Assembly: GCA_031256975.1 (NCBI GenBank) | Contig: JAIRPN010000013.1 | Location: 124,001-188,000, forward strand | Direction: 5' to 3' | DNA length: 64,000 bases | Source of the DNA: Verrucomicrobiales bacterium | Lineage (GTDB): Bacteria > Verrucomicrobiota > Verrucomicrobiia > Methylacidiphilales > JAAUTS01 | Shown: positions 43,265-52,906 of the stretch, piece after piece | Position numbering within the stretch: the stretch's first letter is position 1 | Layout: each line of letters opens with the position of its first letter | Notes under the pieces: generated by a model | Told to the model about the DNA's origin: nothing | What the model saw: the letters and a program-made list of their open reading frames with translations, nothing else | The model's database searches: none | Position numbers and translations under genes: made by a program

Positions 43265-44620
43265 TTATTTCACGATTTCCATGATCTTGTAGTACCAGAT
43301 CACACAAATCAGGATCGGTGCGACAACGGCGCAAATAATACGGAAAGCCGTCATTAGCGCCCGGTGATAACCCTCGCTGGCCAATTCACCGTGAGTGCGG
43401 GGCCACGCGGCCCAGCCGACAAACAAGGCCACAAACAGGCCGCCAAACGGCATCATCACATTGGCGGCGAGGTAGTCCATCAGGTCGAACGGGGTCCGTC
43501 CATGCCAGGTGGCATCTTTCAGCACGCCGAACGACAGGGCGGCCGGAATGCCGATGACGAAGGCCGCTAACGACGGGAGAGTCGCGGCCCATTTGCGTTT
43601 CCAGTGCCATTCATCAATCAGGTAGGCGGTGATCGGTTCCAGGATGGAAACCGAGGAAGTCAGCGCGGCGAAAATCAGCAGCAGGAAAAAGACCGCGGCA
43701 AAAAAGTGGCTGAACGGCAGCTGGGCGAAGATCGAGGGCATGACGACGAAGGTCAGCGCCGGGCCTTGCGCCGGGTCGACGTGGAAGGCGAACACCGCCG
43801 GGAGAATCATGAATCCGGCCAGGATGCAGGCCAGCGTGGCGAAGAACGCCACCCACAGGCCGGAACTGACCAGCTTGGTTTCCCTGGGCAGATACGAGCC
43901 GTAGGCGATCATCATGCCGCCGCCGAGCGACAGCGAGAAAAAGGCCAGGCCGAGCGCGTCGACCAGCATTTCGCCGGTCAGCTTGGAGAAATCGGGAGTG
44001 ACGAAATATTTAACGCCTTCCATCGCGCCGGGCAGAGTGAGGGAACGCACGATGAGGATGATCATCAAAATGAACAGACCAGGCAGCAACACCTTGCTCA
44101 GCCGTTCGATGCCTTTTTCCACGCCGCCGAGCACGATGGCGACGGTTAGCGCCGAGTACAGCGCGGTATAGCCGAGCGCGTCCCAGGGATTGCCGGTGAA
44201 ATTGGAAAAGATGGCGGTTAGCGCCTTGGTGTCCCTGACAATGAAGTCACCGCTGAGCGAATGAAAAAAATACGCCACGGTCCAGCCGCCGACCACGCAG
44301 TAATAGCCGTAAATGATGAATACACAAAGGACACTGATGCGTCCGATCCAGGGCCAGAATTTGTTGTTCGCCTTTAGCGCCCGGAATGCCGGGGTCGCCG
44401 AGCGGTGGGTCATGCGCCCGATGACCAGTTCCGCCAACAGCAGGGCGATGCCGATGAGTAGCACGCTGCCCAAGTAGGCCAGCAGGAACGCGCCGCCGCC
44501 ATTGCGGCCGGTAATGTAGGGAAATTTCCAGATGGCACCAACGCCAACGGCAGAGCCTGATGCGGCGAGGATAAAGCCAAGGCGTGAACCCCAACTGCCT
44601 CTATGGTCGGGGGCGGACAT
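43265..44620 (-). CDS. Sodium-dependent transporter of the NSS (neurotransmitter:sodium symporter) family
   Basis: The 451-residue protein has about eleven to twelve membrane segments. The N-terminus GSRLGFILAASGSAVGVGAIWKFPYI in two parts matches the LeuT/NSS TM1 sodium and substrate site, with the unwound GxGxxWKFPY. It likely imports an amino acid with sodium; the substrate is unknown. It is upstream of nothing on the same strand except infA (30-base gap), which may share its transcript. Confidence 0.9.
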   Translation of the reverse strand: MSAPDHRGSWGSRLGFILAASGSAVGVGAIWKFPYITGRNGGGAFLLAYLGSVLLIGIALLLAELVIGRMTHRSATPAFRALKANNKFWPWIGRISVLCVFIIYGYYCVVGGWTVAYFFHSLSGDFIVRDTKALTAIFSNFTGNPWDALGYTALYSALTVAIVLGGVEKGIERLSKVLLPGLFILMIILIVRSLTLPGAMEGVKYFVTPDFSKLTGEMLVDALGLAFFSLSLGGGMMIAYGSYLPRETKLVSSGLWVAFFATLACILAGFMILPAVFAFHVDPAQGPALTFVVMPSIFAQLPFSHFFAAVFFLLLIFAALTSSVSILEPITAYLIDEWHWKRKWAATLPSLAAFVIGIPAALSFGVLKDATWHGRTPFDLMDYLAANVMMPFGGLFVALFVGWAAWPRTHGELASEGYHRALMTAFRIICAVVAPILICVIWYYKIMEIVK

Positions 44621-44650
44621 AGAAGGGCGAAAGAAAAGGAAGGAGTGCGA

Positions 44651-44920
44651 TTAATGCCGGCGCGGCCCGCCGGGACGGAACGGAGCGGCGCCGTCGGGAG
44701 CGGCTTCACGGGCGCGGAAGGTGATGCGGCCCTTGGTCAGGTCATAGGGGCTCATTTCCATTTTGACCTTGTCGCCGATGTTCAGGCGGATGAAGTTCTT
44801 GCGCATTTTCCCGGAAATGTGCGCGAGCACCTCGTGCCCGTTGTTCAGCTCGACACGAAAGGTGGTGCCTTTCATGACCGCTTTGATTTTGCCTTCAACT
44901 TCTATTGTTTCGCCTGCCAC
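44651..44920 (-). CDS. infA: Translation initiation factor IF-1
   Basis: IF-1 binds the ribosomal A site during initiation. The S1/OB fold reads [40 protein letters not shown] and [18 protein letters not shown]. The start is GTG with a strong ribosome site (AAAGGAG) upstream. The 89 residues exceed the usual 72 because of a Pro/Gly/Arg-rich C-terminal tail ([16 protein letters not shown]). Confidence 0.93.
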   Translation of the reverse strand: MAGETIEVEGKIKAVMKGTTFRVELNNGHEVLAHISGKMRKNFIRLNIGDKVKMEMSPYDLTKGRITFRAREAAPDGAAPFRPGGPRRH

Positions 44921-45055
44921 AGATTATTCTCTCCTTTAGTGAACCGAAGAAATTAGCAGAACGGCAGAAGCTTGGCTAATGAAAAATCCGCGGGCCATTC
45001 GACGGTTTAAAAATATGGCGGTTAGCGGCCGGATGGGTTATTTTTTCAGGCTTTG

Positions 45056-48000
45056 ATGGAGCAGAACGGCTTGAGGCAATTGTTACACCATCCGGCCTTG
45101 GACCAGGTCTTTAAGGAGTGGGATGGCGGCGGAGCTTTGTCGTTGCACGGCCTGCCGGTCAGCGCGCAGGCCTGGCTGTTGGCGTCCTTCCGTTTGCGCC
45201 GGGGCGATCGTCCGTTGGTGGTTTTGGCTCCCGACTTGCGAACGCAGGAGGAATTGGCCAACGATTTGGAGGCCTGGCAATGTCCGGCGTTGTTTTTACC
45301 GGAACTAGACGGGCAGGACGACACTAACGGTGATCCCGATTTGCAGGCCGAGGTGATGGATGTGTTGCAGGCCCTGGCGGAGCGGGCCGATAGCTTGCTG
45401 GCGACCACCGAGGCTGCCTGGGAACAGGAATTTCCGTTACCCGCTGCTTTGCGGAAACAATTTTACGAGTTTCGCCGCGGGCAAGCCTTGTCGCCGGAAC
45501 AATTCCTGGAATTGCTCAACAACGCGGGATACCAGCGCGAGGGGTTGGTCAGCCAGCGCGGCCAGTTTGCGGTGCGCGGCGGAATCATCGACGTGTTTTC
45601 GTGGAGCGGGCAGGCGCCGTTGCGCGTGGAATGGTTTGGCGACGAGATTGATTCAATCCGCGAGTTCGACCCGGTAGAGCAGCAATCGGTCAACAAGCTG
45701 GAAGCGGCGAAAATTTCCCTGGGTGCCCTGTCGTTAGCGTCCGGCGAGAACGGCTTGTTGTCGGCTTATTTTTCCGAATCGCCGATGATAGTTTATCTGG
45801 GTGCCAATGATGGGGCGAAACAAGTCGAGGCAGCCTGGTTCGAGCATTCGTTTTTACACCAATCGTCAAGCGACCCCGTGTTGCTGGAGACGCGCAACAA
45901 ACTGCTGGTGAAACAATTCAACGACTGGCTGGACAACGACTGGCAGGTGTGGATCAGCAGCAACAATGAGGGCGAGGAGCAGCGGCTCAAGGAATGGTGC
46001 CGTGAGCAGCAATTGAATTTGCGTGACGCTAATGGCGATCTGCTGGTGAAGTTTCGCCAAAGTCCGTTATTGCGCGGGTTTAGCTGGCCGGTGGAAAAAT
46101 TGGTGTTGCTGGCGGACGCGGAAATCTTCGGCCGTTACCAAACCTTGCGTTCGTTGCGCCGTACGGCACGCATCCAGGCGCAGCAGGCCAAGCGCACGCC
46201 GTTGGATTTTTCCGACATCAAGGACGGCGATTACGTTGTGCATGTGGATCACGGTATCGCGTTGTACTGCGGCATGGACGAACTGCCCGCTAATGACGGC
46301 AAGGGCCGGCAGGCGGTACTGGTGTTGCAATTCGCCGAAGGGGCCAAATTGTATGTGCCATTGGAGCAGGCTTATCTGGTATCGCGTTATGTTGGTGTCG
46401 GCAAGCGCCATCCGGCGCTGGATCATCTCGGCGGCAACCAATGGGAACGCGCCAAGCGCCAGGCCGAGAAGGCGGTGTTTGATTATGCGGCGGAATTGAT
46501 CAAGGTGCAGGCCGAACGCGAAAGTTTGTCCGGCTCTGCATTTCCGGCCGACTCGGAATGGCAGAAGGAATTTGAAAACGCGTTTTTGTACAAGCCGACG
46601 CCGGACCAGTTGAAGGCGATTGAGGAGACCAAACGCGACATGGAAAGTTCACGGCCGATGGATCGTTTGATTTGCGGTGATGTCGGGTTCGGCAAGACGG
46701 AGGTTGCCATTCGCGCCGCGTTCAAGGCGGCGACCGCAGGCAAGCAGGTGGGCTTTTTGGTGCCGACCACGGTATTGGCGCAGCAGCACTATGAGAATCT
46801 ATGCGAACGCATGGCCGATTATCCGATCAATATCGGCCTGCTTAGTCGTTTCCAGTCTGCTCGCCAACAGCGGCAGGTGATTGAAAAACTCGCTAACGGC
46901 CAACTGGATATCGTGGTGGGCACGCATCGCCTGATTTCCAAGGACGTCAGTTTCAAGAATCTCGGCTTGGTCATTATCGACGAGGAACAGCGTTTTGGCG
47001 TAAGACAGAAAGAAGCATTTAAGCGCAACTTCCGCTTGATCGACGTGCTGACGCTTTCCGCCACGCCGATTCCGCGCACCTTGTATTTGTCGCTAATGGG
47101 CGCGCGTGACATGAGCAGCATTGAAACCGCGCCGCCGAACCGTTTGCCGGTCGACACGACGATTTGCGCCTACGATGAGCGGGTGATCCGTACCGCGATC
47201 CAGCGCGAGTTGAAGCGCGGCGGGCAGGTGTATTATTTGCACAACCGGGTGGCCAGCATTGACACCATGGCGCGGAAAATCGGTTTTTTGGCGCCGGACG
47301 CGCGCATTGATATCGGTCACGGCCAGATGGAGACCGAAATGCTGGAGGATGTGATGCACAAGTTTGTCAACCGGCAGACCGATGTGCTGGTGTCGACCAC
47401 CATCATCGAGAGCGGCATCGACATCCCGAATGCCAATACCATCATCATCGACCGCGCCGACCGGTTCGGCCTGGCGGATTTGTACCAGTTGCGCGGACGG
47501 GTGGGGCGCGGGCAAAGCCGGGCCTACGCGATTTTGCTGCTGCCGCGCGACATGCTCGGCGGTGACGCGGGCAAACGGGTGCAGGCAATCCGGCAATACA
47601 CGGAACTGGGGGCGGGGTTCAAGATTGCCATGCGCGACCTGGAAATCCGCGGGGCGGGCAACCTGCTGGGCACCGCCCAAAGCGGCCATATTGTGGCGGT
47701 CGGCTTTGAGCTCTACTGCCGCCTGTTGAAAAAAGCGATTGCCACATACAAGGGGGAACGACAGAATGACCTGCCCGAGGTCAGAATCCGCCTGGACTTT
47801 ATGAAGGTGGGCGGCGGCGAGGAATTTGCCGACGCGTTCATTCCGGCCTCGTACATGACCGATGCGCGCTGGCGGATCACCGCCTACCGTGAATTGGCTG
47901 AATTACAAAGCCTGGAGCAGTGGGAGGCGCTGCGGGCCAAATGGAAGGACCGCTACGGGCGCTGGCCTGAGCCGGTTGAATTGCTCTTGCTTTTCAACCG

Positions 48001-48181
48001 GGTTAGGCTGCATGCTGCTTTGTCGCGGATAACAAGCTTGGAAGTGAAGGACGGCAAATTAATGCTGTCCCGGAACAACGACTACATCATGGTGGGCGGA
48101 AAGTTTCCGAGGCTTGCCAAGACACAAATAAAAGCGAGAATTTTGGAAATAGAGAAATGGGTCACGTCATTAAAAAACTGA
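45056..48181 (+). CDS. mfd: Transcription-repair coupling factor Mfd
   Basis: Mfd removes stalled RNA polymerase and recruits UvrA. The 1041 residues show a UvrB-like N-terminal region (AVRGGIIDVFSW), the RNA polymerase-interacting domain near residue 390 (GDYVVHVDHGIALYCG), the RecG-like motor with GDVGFGKTEVAIRAA near 541, DEEQRFGVRQKE near 642, LSATPIPRTLY, and QLRGRVGRG, and the TRCF C-terminal domain. It is shorter than E. coli Mfd by about 100 residues. The ATG at 45056 is taken; a TTG immediately precedes it. Confidence 0.94.
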   Translation: MEQNGLRQLLHHPALDQVFKEWDGGGALSLHGLPVSAQAWLLASFRLRRGDRPLVVLAPDLRTQEELANDLEAWQCPALFLPELDGQDDTNGDPDLQAEVMDVLQALAERADSLLATTEAAWEQEFPLPAALRKQFYEFRRGQALSPEQFLELLNNAGYQREGLVSQRGQFAVRGGIIDVFSWSGQAPLRVEWFGDEIDSIREFDPVEQQSVNKLEAAKISLGALSLASGENGLLSAYFSESPMIVYLGANDGAKQVEAAWFEHSFLHQSSSDPVLLETRNKLLVKQFNDWLDNDWQVWISSNNEGEEQRLKEWCREQQLNLRDANGDLLVKFRQSPLLRGFSWPVEKLVLLADAEIFGRYQTLRSLRRTARIQAQQAKRTPLDFSDIKDGDYVVHVDHGIALYCGMDELPANDGKGRQAVLVLQFAEGAKLYVPLEQAYLVSRYVGVGKRHPALDHLGGNQWERAKRQAEKAVFDYAAELIKVQAERESLSGSAFPADSEWQKEFENAFLYKPTPDQLKAIEETKRDMESSRPMDRLICGDVGFGKTEVAIRAAFKAATAGKQVGFLVPTTVLAQQHYENLCERMADYPINIGLLSRFQSARQQRQVIEKLANGQLDIVVGTHRLISKDVSFKNLGLVIIDEEQRFGVRQKEAFKRNFRLIDVLTLSATPIPRTLYLSLMGARDMSSIETAPPNRLPVDTTICAYDERVIRTAIQRELKRGGQVYYLHNRVASIDTMARKIGFLAPDARIDIGHGQMETEMLEDVMHKFVNRQTDVLVSTTIIESGIDIPNANTIIIDRADRFGLADLYQLRGRVGRGQSRAYAILLLPRDMLGGDAGKRVQAIRQYTELGAGFKIAMRDLEIRGAGNLLGTAQSGHIVAVGFELYCRLLKKAIATYKGERQNDLPEVRIRLDFMKVGGGEEFADAFIPASYMTDARWRITAYRELAELQSLEQWEALRAKWKDRYGRWPEPVELLLLFNRVRLHAALSRITSLEVKDGKLMLSRNNDYIMVGGKFPRLAKTQIKARILEIEKWVTSLKN

Positions 48182-49161
48182 TGGTCGGCGTACTGGCGGT
48201 TTCGTCATTAGCGTCGGTTCCGAAACTCGCCGCGCAGGCGGTAGACGGCGTGGCCGCCGTGGTCAACGACAAGGTCATCACCTTTTCCGAGGTGCGCAAG
48301 GAAGTCGACCCCATCGAGCAGCAATACCGCCAGTTGTACAGCGGTTTGGACTTGGTGGAAAAGGTCAAGGAAGCGCGTCTGGCGACCTTGAAGTCGTTGA
48401 TCGAGCGCCAGTTGATCATCCAGGATTTCAATACGCAGGGCTTCTTCCTGCCCGATAATGTCATCGACGACCAGATGAACAAGATCATCAAGGACCAGTT
48501 TGGCGGCGACCGCACCACATTTGTTAAAACCCTGCAGGCGCAGGGTGTCTCGATTGACAATTACAAGGAAAACCTGAAGAACCGCGTCATCGTGCAGGCC
48601 ATGCGCCAGCGCAACGTGTCGGCAGCGGTGATTGTCTCGCCTTACCAGATCGAACAGTATTACCAGGACAACATCAAGCAGTTCGTCCAGCCCGACCAGA
48701 TCAAGCTGCGTGACATCTTCATGCGCAAGGCGCTGTTCAAGGAAAAGCGCAAAGACGACAACGGCAGCGAAGTCGAGGTCGATCCGCAATATATGCAGAT
48801 GAAAGACATCCTGGCCAAGGTGGAAACCGGCTCGGATTTCGCCAGCCTGGCCAAGGGTTACTCGCAGGGTGCGCAAGCAAGCAGCGGCGGTGATTTGGGT
48901 TGGGTGACCGCGTCATCGTTGCGCAAGGAACTCGCCGATGCGGCCTTCAAGCTGCGTCCCGGACAGAACAGCCCGATCATTGAGACCGACGACGGTTACC
49001 ACATCCTGATGGTGGACGATGTCAAAAAATCCTCGGTGATTGCGCTGGCACAGGTGCGTGACGGCATCGAAGGCGCCTTGTTGCAACAGGAGCGTGAACG
49101 GTTGCAGCAGGAATGGCTGGACGGATTGCGTTCCAAGGCCTTCATCAAAATGTTCTTCTGA
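48157..49161 (+). CDS. SurA-like periplasmic chaperone/parvulin peptidyl-prolyl isomerase
   Basis: The 334-residue protein begins with a signal peptide (KKLMVGVLAVSSLASVPKLAAQA), then a SurA N-terminal helical domain (GVAAVVNDKVITFSEVRKE, about residues 30-170) and a single parvulin PPIase domain (about 185-290, with FASLAKGYSQG and GGDLGWVT). SurA proteins help outer-membrane proteins fold; E. coli SurA has two parvulin domains. It starts 25 bases inside mfd, suggesting translational coupling. Confidence 0.85.
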   Translation: MGHVIKKLMVGVLAVSSLASVPKLAAQAVDGVAAVVNDKVITFSEVRKEVDPIEQQYRQLYSGLDLVEKVKEARLATLKSLIERQLIIQDFNTQGFFLPDNVIDDQMNKIIKDQFGGDRTTFVKTLQAQGVSIDNYKENLKNRVIVQAMRQRNVSAAVIVSPYQIEQYYQDNIKQFVQPDQIKLRDIFMRKALFKEKRKDDNGSEVEVDPQYMQMKDILAKVETGSDFASLAKGYSQGAQASSGGDLGWVTASSLRKELADAAFKLRPGQNSPIIETDDGYHILMVDDVKKSSVIALAQVRDGIEGALLQQERERLQQEWLDGLRSKAFIKMFF

Positions 49162-49226
49162 TTTGACGTTAAAAATGAATGGGGGGAAAGGCTGGCATTT
49201 GCCGGAACTGGAGTTTATATTAGATC

Positions 49227-50015
49227 ATGAATATTAAACTTGATAAAAAATTAGCCCTGGTCACCGCATCTTCCAACGGCATCGGCTTGGAAATTGCCAA
49301 GTCACTGGCCCGGGAAAACGCCACGGTCATCATCAACGGCCGCTCGCAGAAAAGCGTTGATGCCGCCATTAGCGCCATCAAGAAAGAATTGCCGGATGCC
49401 TCGCTACTGCCGTTAGCGGCGGATAACGGCACGGTTGCCGGAGCGGAAGCAACGATCAAGCAATATCCGCACGTCGATATCCTGGTGAACAATCTCGGCA
49501 TCTACGAGGCGGTGGGATTTTTCGACGAAACGGACGAGGCATGGTTCCGTTTGTTCGAGGTCAACATCATGAGCGGGGTTCGCTTGTCGCGGCATTACCT
49601 GCGCGGGATGTTGCAGAAAAATGACGGCCGCATTGTATTTATCTCCAGCGAATCGGCGGTCAGTCCCGCGCCGGAAATGGCGCATTACAGCGCGACCAAG
49701 GCGATGCAATTGTCGATCTCGCGCAGTTTGGCAGAACTGACCAAGGGCAGCAAGGTGACGGTCAATTGCGTGCTGCCCGGCTCGACCAAGACCGAGGGCG
49801 TGGCGACCTTTATTGGCAATGTGTTTCCGGGATTGTCGCCCGAGGAAGCCGAAAGAAAATTCATGGTTGAGAATCGTCCGACATCCCTGATCCAGCGGCT
49901 GATCAATCCCTCGGAGATCGGCGATACGGTGGCTTTCGTCTGTGGCGGCAAAGCGTCCGCGATCAACGGCGCGACCATCCGGGTTGACGGTGGCCTGGTG
50001 AGGAACATTATCTAA
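49227..50015 (+). CDS. Short-chain dehydrogenase/reductase (SDR)
   Basis: Classical SDR of 262 residues. The cofactor motif is [16 protein letters not shown] (TxxxxGIG), NNLG at about residue 90 replaces the usual NNAG, and the catalytic set is ISSESA with YSATK. ADNG as the acidic region after strand 3 does not settle NAD versus NADP. The substrate is unknown. It precedes pdxA by five bases and is probably in its operon. Confidence 0.85.
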   Translation: MNIKLDKKLALVTASSNGIGLEIAKSLARENATVIINGRSQKSVDAAISAIKKELPDASLLPLAADNGTVAGAEATIKQYPHVDILVNNLGIYEAVGFFDETDEAWFRLFEVNIMSGVRLSRHYLRGMLQKNDGRIVFISSESAVSPAPEMAHYSATKAMQLSISRSLAELTKGSKVTVNCVLPGSTKTEGVATFIGNVFPGLSPEEAERKFMVENRPTSLIQRLINPSEIGDTVAFVCGGKASAINGATIRVDGGLVRNII

Positions 50016-50020
50016 CGGCT

Positions 50021-50908
50021 ATGGCCATACGAACAGCCCCGGTCATCGGCATTACCATTGGCGATCCCTGCGGCATCGGGCCGGAGATCATTGCCAAGGC
50101 GCTGACCCGATTCAAGCCATCCAAGTTCGGCGTTAGCGTCCGCTTGATTGGTTCGGCGGAAGGGTTCACGCCCGGCAAATTGTCGAGACAGTCGGCGACT
50201 TGCGCGTTAGCGGCACTGAATGAATCGGTGCGGTTGTTGAAAAGCGGCGAGATCCAGGCGGTGGTCAATGCGCCGGTGAACAAGGAAAATTTGTCGCAGG
50301 TCGGTTTTAAATTTCCGGGGCAAACTGAATTTTACGCGCATGCGTTTGGGTTGAAAGACCATGAAGTGACCATGACCATGCAGTCGGAAAAATTGCGCGT
50401 GTCGCTGGTGTCGACGCATTGTTCGTTGTTAGCGGCGGTGAAATTGCTGTCGCCGGGATTGATTAAAATTCACGCCGAGCGCACGCTGGCCTTGCTGAAA
50501 AAGATCGGCATCAAAAAACCGCGGCTCGCCGTTAGCGGCCTCAATCCGCATGCGGGCGAGGGCGGGATGTTCGGCGACGAGGAAATCCGGATTTTACGCC
50601 CCGCCATTAGCGCCCTGAAAAAAAAACACGGTGCGGCGATTGCCGGGCCGTTTTCCGCCGATACCTTGTTCAGTCAGGCGGTGGCTGGCAAGTATGACGC
50701 GGTGTTGTGCCTGTACCATGACCAGGGCTTGATTCCATTTAAGTTGCTTGCCTTCGAGGAAGGGGTAAATTTGACCTTGGGTTTGCCGTTCTGGCGCTCT
50801 TCACCCGATCACGGGACAGCCGCCGACATTGCCGGCAAAAATCTGGCCTCGGCGGAAAGCATGGTGTCGGCACTGACGCTAACGGCGAAGTTGCTGGCCG
50901 ACCGATAA
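50021..50908 (+). CDS. pdxA: 4-hydroxythreonine-4-phosphate dehydrogenase
   Basis: PdxA makes 3-amino-2-oxopropyl phosphate, the substrate of PdxJ. The 295 residues show GITIGDPCGIGPEIIAKAL, NAPVNKENL, GLNPHAGEGGMFGDEE and LYHDQGLIPFKLLAFEEGVNLTLGLPF in part, all family motifs with metal-binding histidines. The gene carries several copies of the dispersed motif, including exact ones at 50526-50536 and 50878-50888. Confidence 0.93.
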   Translation: MAIRTAPVIGITIGDPCGIGPEIIAKALTRFKPSKFGVSVRLIGSAEGFTPGKLSRQSATCALAALNESVRLLKSGEIQAVVNAPVNKENLSQVGFKFPGQTEFYAHAFGLKDHEVTMTMQSEKLRVSLVSTHCSLLAAVKLLSPGLIKIHAERTLALLKKIGIKKPRLAVSGLNPHAGEGGMFGDEEIRILRPAISALKKKHGAAIAGPFSADTLFSQAVAGKYDAVLCLYHDQGLIPFKLLAFEEGVNLTLGLPFWRSSPDHGTAADIAGKNLASAESMVSALTLTAKLLADR

Positions 50909-50921
50909 CCTGGGATTGATT

Positions 50922-52184
50922 GTGAGTGATTTGGGAAAAATAGAGCGCATCAAGCGCGCGATGCCGGAAAGCGGTCTGTTTGCGGGCAAGAGCTGGCGGA
51001 TTTCGCCGTTGGCGTTCCCGTTGGATTCGCAAACGGTTGATTATCTGGAAAAACTCGGGTTGCGTTTGCACGCTTTTTTGAAGGCGGCAAATTTGCTCTA
51101 TCGCAAAAGCTGGCAGGGCAAGGCTCCGGCGTGGATCGCCGAATGGCTCGACCATGGCAAGCCGCGTGAACTGGTGGAAATTGCCCGTTCCGCGGAACAA
51201 AAGAATCTGGTGCCGACCCTGATCCGTCCCGACCTGATCCTGGCGGAAAACGGTTTTGCCTTGTCGGAGATTGATTCGGTGCCGGGCGGTGTCGGGTTGA
51301 CGTCGTGGCTGAACGAAACCTATGCCGCTAATGGCGAGGCGGTGATTGGCGGCGCGACCGGGATGAAGGACGCGGCGCGCGCCCATTTTCCCGAGGGCAG
51401 CGTGGTGATCAGCGAGGAGGCGGCGGATTACCGTCCCGAGATGGAATGGCTGTACGGCGTGAAGCGGGTGAAAGAGGCGGAGGATTATCAGTTCAACGGC
51501 GAGCCGGTATACCGCTTTTTCGAGTGTTTTGACTGGCCCAATTTAAGGACGCTAACGGCGAGCTATGCGCCGGGACAAAAAATCGACCCGCCAGTGAAGC
51601 CGTTCCTCGAGGAAAAGATGTGGCTGGCCTTGTTCTGGTTGAAACCGCTGCAGCAATTTTGGCGGCAGGAATTGGGCGACCGTTATTATCGCGATTTGCA
51701 AAAAATCATCCCGCAAGGCTGGGTAGTGGAACCGACCGAATTGCCGCCGACGGCGGTGTTGCCGGGCTTGGAGGCGCACAGCTGGAACGAAGTGGCGGCC
51801 TTTTCGCAGAAAGAGCGGGAACTGGTGTTGAAGATTTCCGGATTCTCGCCGTTAGCGTGGGGTTCGCGCGGGGTGACGGTTGGCTTTGATGTCAGTGCTG
51901 CGGATTGGAAGTCGGCGATTGAACAGGCGTTGCGGGATTTCCAGAAATCGCCGCATATCGTGCAGCGTTTCGCGAAGGGTAAAATCGTGGAACATCCTTA
52001 TTGGGATGAGAAGACACAGACACTGGTTGCCATGCCGGGCCGGGTGCGCTTGTGCCCGTATTATTTTGTCGAGAACGACAAGGCCGCGCTGCGCGGTGCG
52101 TTGGTGACCATTACTCCCGCCGACAAGAAAATCATCCATGGCATGAGCGACGCGATCATCGTGCCTGCCAAAGAATTGGCCTGA
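50922..52184 (+). CDS. ATP-grasp-like protein resembling the glutathionylspermidine synthetase half
   Basis: The 420-residue protein contains LIRPDLILAENGFALSEIDSVPGG, recalling the N-terminal part of circularly permuted ATP-grasp ligases such as glutathionylspermidine synthase (RPDxxxxxxGxxxxEIxS), and ends VTITPADKKIIHGMSDAIIVPAKEL. The next gene encodes a CHAP amidase. In E. coli Gss the CHAP amidase and the ATP-grasp synthetase are fused, so this pair looks like a split version. This is inference; the ligase may join other amines or peptides. I start at GTG 50922; a TTG two codons upstream is an alternative. Confidence 0.55.
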   Translation: MSDLGKIERIKRAMPESGLFAGKSWRISPLAFPLDSQTVDYLEKLGLRLHAFLKAANLLYRKSWQGKAPAWIAEWLDHGKPRELVEIARSAEQKNLVPTLIRPDLILAENGFALSEIDSVPGGVGLTSWLNETYAANGEAVIGGATGMKDAARAHFPEGSVVISEEAADYRPEMEWLYGVKRVKEAEDYQFNGEPVYRFFECFDWPNLRTLTASYAPGQKIDPPVKPFLEEKMWLALFWLKPLQQFWRQELGDRYYRDLQKIIPQGWVVEPTELPPTAVLPGLEAHSWNEVAAFSQKERELVLKISGFSPLAWGSRGVTVGFDVSAADWKSAIEQALRDFQKSPHIVQRFAKGKIVEHPYWDEKTQTLVAMPGRVRLCPYYFVENDKAALRGALVTITPADKKIIHGMSDAIIVPAKELA

Positions 52185-52216
52185 ACGGCCAATTATGGTT
52201 AGACTGGAAGCTAACC

Positions 52217-52858
52217 ATGAACCCGCTCCTGAAACTTATCCTGATTGCCGCGGCAGTTTTTGTCATTGGTGCCTCGCTGTTGGCGGCGGGTTGCGGGTTG
52301 GTTTATTACCGGACCGGACACCAGTCGCACCCGGTGTGGATTGCGGGCAGCCCGAACTTGGTCGATGAAGGGGTGATCGACATGTGGCGTGGCGTTCCGG
52401 TGCGTTACAACGGCGTGCCTTACACACAAAGCTGGGGTAAGCACTACGCGGATGATGGTTATTATTACGGCCAGAAGTGGCAATGCGTCGAATTCATGAA
52501 ACGCTATTATCACGACCGGATGAAACACGCTTTCCCCGATGTAATGGGCCACGCAGCGGATTTTTTTGACGCTAATACCCAATCAGGGACGCTAAATGTG
52601 AAACGTGGCTTGTGGCAGTATGTTAACGGTCATGAGGAAGCGCCACAGGTGGATGATATTTTGGTGTGGACCAGCAATGGTTATGGTCATGTAGCGATCA
52701 TCACACGGGTGGAGGATGGCATGGTACAATGGATTCAGCAGAACGTTCGCAGCGGTACCCGCGGGGAGACGGTTGTTAGCGTTTGCGACGGGAAATTCTT
52801 TGTCGGGGAATACGGGATGTTGGGGGCTCCAGCCGGCTGGTTGCGGGCAAAAAAATAA
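52217..52858 (+). CDS. CHAP-domain amidase/peptidase, membrane-anchored
   Basis: The 213-residue protein starts with a hydrophobic segment (about residues 4-27, LLKLILIAAAVFVIGASLLAAGC). The CHAP domain has the catalytic cysteine in KWQCVEFMKRYY and the histidine in YGHVAIITRV. WQCVEF is close to the amidase half of glutathionylspermidine synthetase/amidase. The Cys after the hydrophobic stretch may be a lipobox (LAAGC), giving a lipoprotein. The sequence GCTAACCATGAACCCG at the start is identical to that of rodA (6975-6990). Confidence 0.75.
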   Translation: MNPLLKLILIAAAVFVIGASLLAAGCGLVYYRTGHQSHPVWIAGSPNLVDEGVIDMWRGVPVRYNGVPYTQSWGKHYADDGYYYGQKWQCVEFMKRYYHDRMKHAFPDVMGHAADFFDANTQSGTLNVKRGLWQYVNGHEEAPQVDDILVWTSNGYGHVAIITRVEDGMVQWIQQNVRSGTRGETVVSVCDGKFFVGEYGMLGAPAGWLRAKK

Positions 52859-52890
52859 CGCTAACCGCGAAGTTCACAGTTAGCGTTAGC
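52857..52890. terminator. Hairpin from an inverted motif pair between convergent genes
   Basis: AACGCTAACCGCGAA (52857-52871) pairs with TTCACAGTTAGCGTT (52873-52887), two mismatches, one-base loop. The left arm includes two bases of the upstream stop codon. No clear T run follows on either strand, so termination is weaker than for the other pairs. Confidence 0.65.
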
Positions 52891-52906
52891 TGAAATCAAA
52901 AGCGAA

